Part shown: one piece after another, positions 14,738 to 16,063 of the stretch
Position numbering within the stretch: position 1 is the stretch's first letter
How the letters are laid out: each line of letters opens with the position of its first letter
Source: Turicibacter sp. UBA7094
GTDB lineage: Bacteria > Bacillota_I > Bacilli_A > MOL361 > Turicibacteraceae
Reading direction: 5' to 3'
Assembly: GCA_002493395.1 (NCBI GenBank)
Contig: DKYS01000084.1
Coordinates: 1 to 16,063, forward strand
Length of the DNA: 16,063 bases
Translations under genes and position numbers: made by a program
The notes under the pieces: generated by a model
The model's input: only the letters and a program-made list of their open reading frames with translations
Told to the model about the DNA's origin: nothing
Database searches by the model: none

Positions 14738-15103
14738 CTAAATCGAAATTCCATCTAAATCTGTATCTTCTCCACCAATAATTTCTATAACTAAATGATG
14801 AGGTGCACAAATAATACTCTGACCAACCTTCTTAATAGAGCCTATTTCTACACAATCATGGTCTGGACAATCAGCTTCTTCAATTCGAACTCCGTCTGCA
14901 TTAACAATAATTCTATTATACCCGAGTTCAGTTTTAATCTCAAAAAGATGCTCTTTGCCATCTAACTTAACACGACTATATTCTTCCCCTTTTAGAGAAA
15001 TAACAACTTCTCGATTTTCTTGCGATTGTAATGAAAATGTTAAAAACAGACCTATACTAATTACAATGACGGCAATAACTATATATATATCCAATCGCTT
15101 CAT
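14738..15103 (-). CDS. Membrane-anchored NusG domain II-containing protein
   Basis: This 121-aa protein has one N-terminal hydrophobic segment (about 6-24) with a short basic tip, so it is probably anchored with the rest outside. The remainder resembles the stand-alone NusG-II family (DUF1312): repeated short beta strands, a CPDHDC motif (C79, H82, C84) and CAPHHLVIEI (C99, H102, H103). The Cys/His set could bind metal or be redox-active; this is inference. An upstream GTG at 15118 overlaps the ribosome site GGAGG, so the ATG at 15103 is chosen. It is the first gene of the ecf-truA operon. In other Bacillota this family often neighbours Gx-transporter (heptaprenyl-synthase component I-like) genes, so linkage to an ECF module suggests a role in uptake or membrane transport. 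Its function is not known. Confidence 0.88.
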   Translation of the reverse strand: MKRLDIYIVIAVIVISIGLFLTFSLQSQENREVVISLKGEEYSRVKLDGKEHLFEIKTELGYNRIIVNADGVRIEEADCPDHDCVEIGSIKKVGQSIICAPHHLVIEIIGGEDTDLDGISI

Positions 15104-15139
15104 GGTTATATCCTCCACAACAAAATACTCATATATAAC

Positions 15140-15171
15140 ATTATAACAAGATTATCTGTTAATTGTTATAA
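15140..15171 (-). promoter_or_regulatory. Promoter and putative operator of the NusG-II-ecf-truA operon
   Basis: TGTTATAAT (15148-15140, minus strand) is an extended -10 about 37 bases before the NusG-II ATG. It is embedded in a perfect 9-bp inverted repeat: TTATAACAA (15141-15149) and TTGTTATAA (15163-15171) with a 13-base spacer. The repeat covers the -10 and the spacer toward -35. That is where a repressor would act; the regulator is unknown. Confidence 0.55.
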
Positions 15172-15320
15172 AAATAAGTCATAAATTAATTCGATTTCAA
15201 CAAATAAGGTTTCCAATTAATCCTTATCAGAAAACCCTTTCTATCTAACTACTAATTTTTAATAAATATCGAAAACGCTTCTTTCTGGTCTAACCTTAAA
15301 GGGAAAACAGGAGTTAAAAT

Positions 15321-15347
15321 AAAAAAAGAGAGCTTTACGCTCCCTTT
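15321..15347 (-). terminator. Terminator of ahpC
   Basis: On the minus strand AAAGGGAGC pairs with GCTCTCTTT around a 5-nt loop, with one G-U wobble. A T run of seven and then ATTTT follow. It lies just after the ahpC stop codon. Confidence 0.85.
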
Positions 15348-15360
15348 GAAAATTTATATC

Positions 15361-15924
15361 TTATAATTTTCCTACTAAGTCTAAGCTTGGTGTTAAAGTT
15401 TCAGCACCTGGTTGCCATTTAGCTGGACATACTTGATCTCCGTGCTCAGCAACGAATTGTGCAGCTTGAACCTTACGTAATAACTCATCAGCGTTACGTC
15501 CGATTCCATTATCATGAATTTCATAAGCTTTAATGAAACCTTCTGGGTTTACAACAAAGCTTCCGCGTAAAGCTAAACCTTCTTCTTCAATCATAACACC
15601 GAAGTTACGAGTGATAGTTCCTGTTGGATCTGCTAACATTGGATATTTAATTTTTCCAATTGTTTCAGTAGTGTCAGCCCATGCTTTATGTACGAAGTGA
15701 GTATCTGTAGATACTGAGTATACCTCACATCCGATTTCTTGGAATTTAGCATAGTTATCTGCTAAATCTCCTAATTCAGTTGGACATACAAATGTAAAAT
15801 CAGCTGGATAGAAGAAAAATACAGACCATTTTCCTTTAATTGATTCAGAAGTAACTTCTTTGAACTCTCCATTGTGGTATGCTTGAACAGCAAATTCTTT
15901 AACTTGAGTATTGATTAAAGACAT
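15361..15924 (-). CDS. ahpC: Alkyl hydroperoxide reductase subunit C (2-Cys peroxiredoxin)
   Basis: AhpC reduces hydrogen peroxide, organic peroxides and peroxynitrite in the cytoplasm. The peroxidatic Cys is C47 in FYPADFTFVCPTE, and the resolving Cys is C166 in DQVCPAKWQPG. The FVCP environment and the GSFVVNPEGF segment are typical. The length of 187 aa equals the enterobacterial and Bacillus AhpC. AAGGGAGG lies about seven bases before the ATG. Its codons favour a narrow set (for example GCT, GTA, ACT and TTC/TTA types), as in highly expressed genes. The reductase partner ahpF is not adjacent: a terminator follows directly, so electrons must come from an AhpF or thioredoxin-type system encoded elsewhere. 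A consensus promoter flanked by two matching boxes suggests strong, regulated expression. Confidence 0.98.
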   Translation of the reverse strand: MSLINTQVKEFAVQAYHNGEFKEVTSESIKGKWSVFFFYPADFTFVCPTELGDLADNYAKFQEIGCEVYSVSTDTHFVHKAWADTTETIGKIKYPMLADPTGTITRNFGVMIEEEGLALRGSFVVNPEGFIKAYEIHDNGIGRNADELLRKVQAAQFVAEHGDQVCPAKWQPGAETLTPSLDLVGKL

Positions 15925-15944
15925 TATTATTTCCTCCCTTATTA

Positions 15945-15959
15945 TCAGTAATAATTACT
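15945..15959. promoter_or_regulatory. Putative operator box 1 of ahpC
   Basis: The minus strand reads AGTAATTATTACTGA. Its first 13 bases are a perfect 6-1-6 palindrome. It covers about +1 to +15 of the predicted ahpC transcript. It shares ATTATTA-type half-sites with the PerR box (TTATAATNATTATAA) but matches the full consensus only in part. Confidence 0.55.
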
Positions 15960-15965
15960 AATATC

Positions 15966-15994
15966 ATTATATAGGAATTAATTTCTAAAGTCAA
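15966..15994 (-). promoter_or_regulatory. SigA-type promoter of ahpC
   Basis: TTGACT (15994-15989) and TATAAT (15971-15966) on the minus strand are separated by exactly 17 bases. It is the best promoter match in the window. The predicted start of transcription is near 15959, about 35 bases before the ATG. An A+T-rich stretch with a 6-1-6 palindrome (CTTAAATTTTAAG, 16004-16016) lies upstream and may act as an UP element. Confidence 0.85.
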
Positions 15995-16005
15995 TAATAA
16001 TTACT
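15991..16005. promoter_or_regulatory. Putative operator box 2 of ahpC
   Basis: The minus strand reads AGTAATTATTATTGA, identical to box 1 at 14 of 15 positions and in the same orientation. It overlaps the -35 element and begins 46 bp upstream of box 1. Two matching boxes around one promoter suggest a dimeric repressor that blocks polymerase, PerR-like by gene context. Confidence 0.55.
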
Positions 16006-16063
16006 TAAATTTTAAGTTTTTCAAAATAAATGACTATAAATACTCTCCCATAATTTTATCATA

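Noticed and set aside
1..16063. Mobile element, phage, defence system or CRISPR array
   Set aside because: No transposase, integrase, spaced repeat array or toxin-antitoxin pair was found. Nearly all genes are recognisable housekeeping genes in uniform orientation.

Overview
The window is a low-GC, densely packed bacterial chromosome segment of the Bacillota type. The evidence is A+T-rich third positions, strong AGGAGG-type ribosome sites, TATAAT promoters and frequent GTG starts. The order tmk-holB-ricT-trmN6-...-rsmI-...-metG matches the Bacillus subtilis tmk-metS region, but several Bacillus genes are missing and others are inserted. Protein content would fit a Turicibacter- or Erysipelotrichia-like Firmicute. 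That placement is an impression, not a proven identification. All genes but one lie on the minus strand, so they are described here from right to left, in the direction of transcription.

Right end (about 16063-15321): a monocistronic 2-Cys peroxiredoxin gene, ahpC, with a near-consensus promoter, a strong terminator, and two almost identical 15-bp palindromic boxes flanking the promoter. Next (15171-11457) is a five-gene operon: a membrane-anchored NusG-domain-II protein, ecfA1, ecfA2 and ecfT (the energising module shared by ECF vitamin/metal importers), then truA (tRNA pseudouridine synthase). An isolated 112-aa protein of unknown function (10950-11288) has its own promoter and terminator. 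It is followed by a 348-bp gap.

Middle (10652-7172): tmk, holB and ricT form a tight replication/RNA-processing operon (dTMP kinase, DNA polymerase III delta-prime, RNase Y-associated Y-complex subunit). It ends in a run of three consecutive hairpins. The tRNA1Val m6A37 methyltransferase gene trmN6 follows, with a terminator that overlaps its stop codon.

Left part (7156-2831): cardiolipin synthase and a cytoplasmic zinc-dependent phospholipase C-like protein form a phospholipid pair, followed by rsmI (16S rRNA 2'-O-methylation) and alr (D-alanine for the cell wall). A small winged-helix DNA-binding-like protein (2333-2737) is the only plus-strand gene. It shares a perfect 20-bp bidirectional terminator hairpin with alr and is divergent from metG. 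The window ends with metG and its terminator at 42-79.

Most of the sequence is housekeeping. The points most worth a second look are the paired operators at ahpC, the inverted repeat over the NusG-II/ecf promoter, the cls/PLC-like pair with a complete zinc-ligand pattern but no export signal, the hairpin cluster after ricT, and the divergent DNA-binding-like gene in the slot that abrB occupies in Bacillus. No mobile element, CRISPR array, rRNA or tRNA gene was seen.
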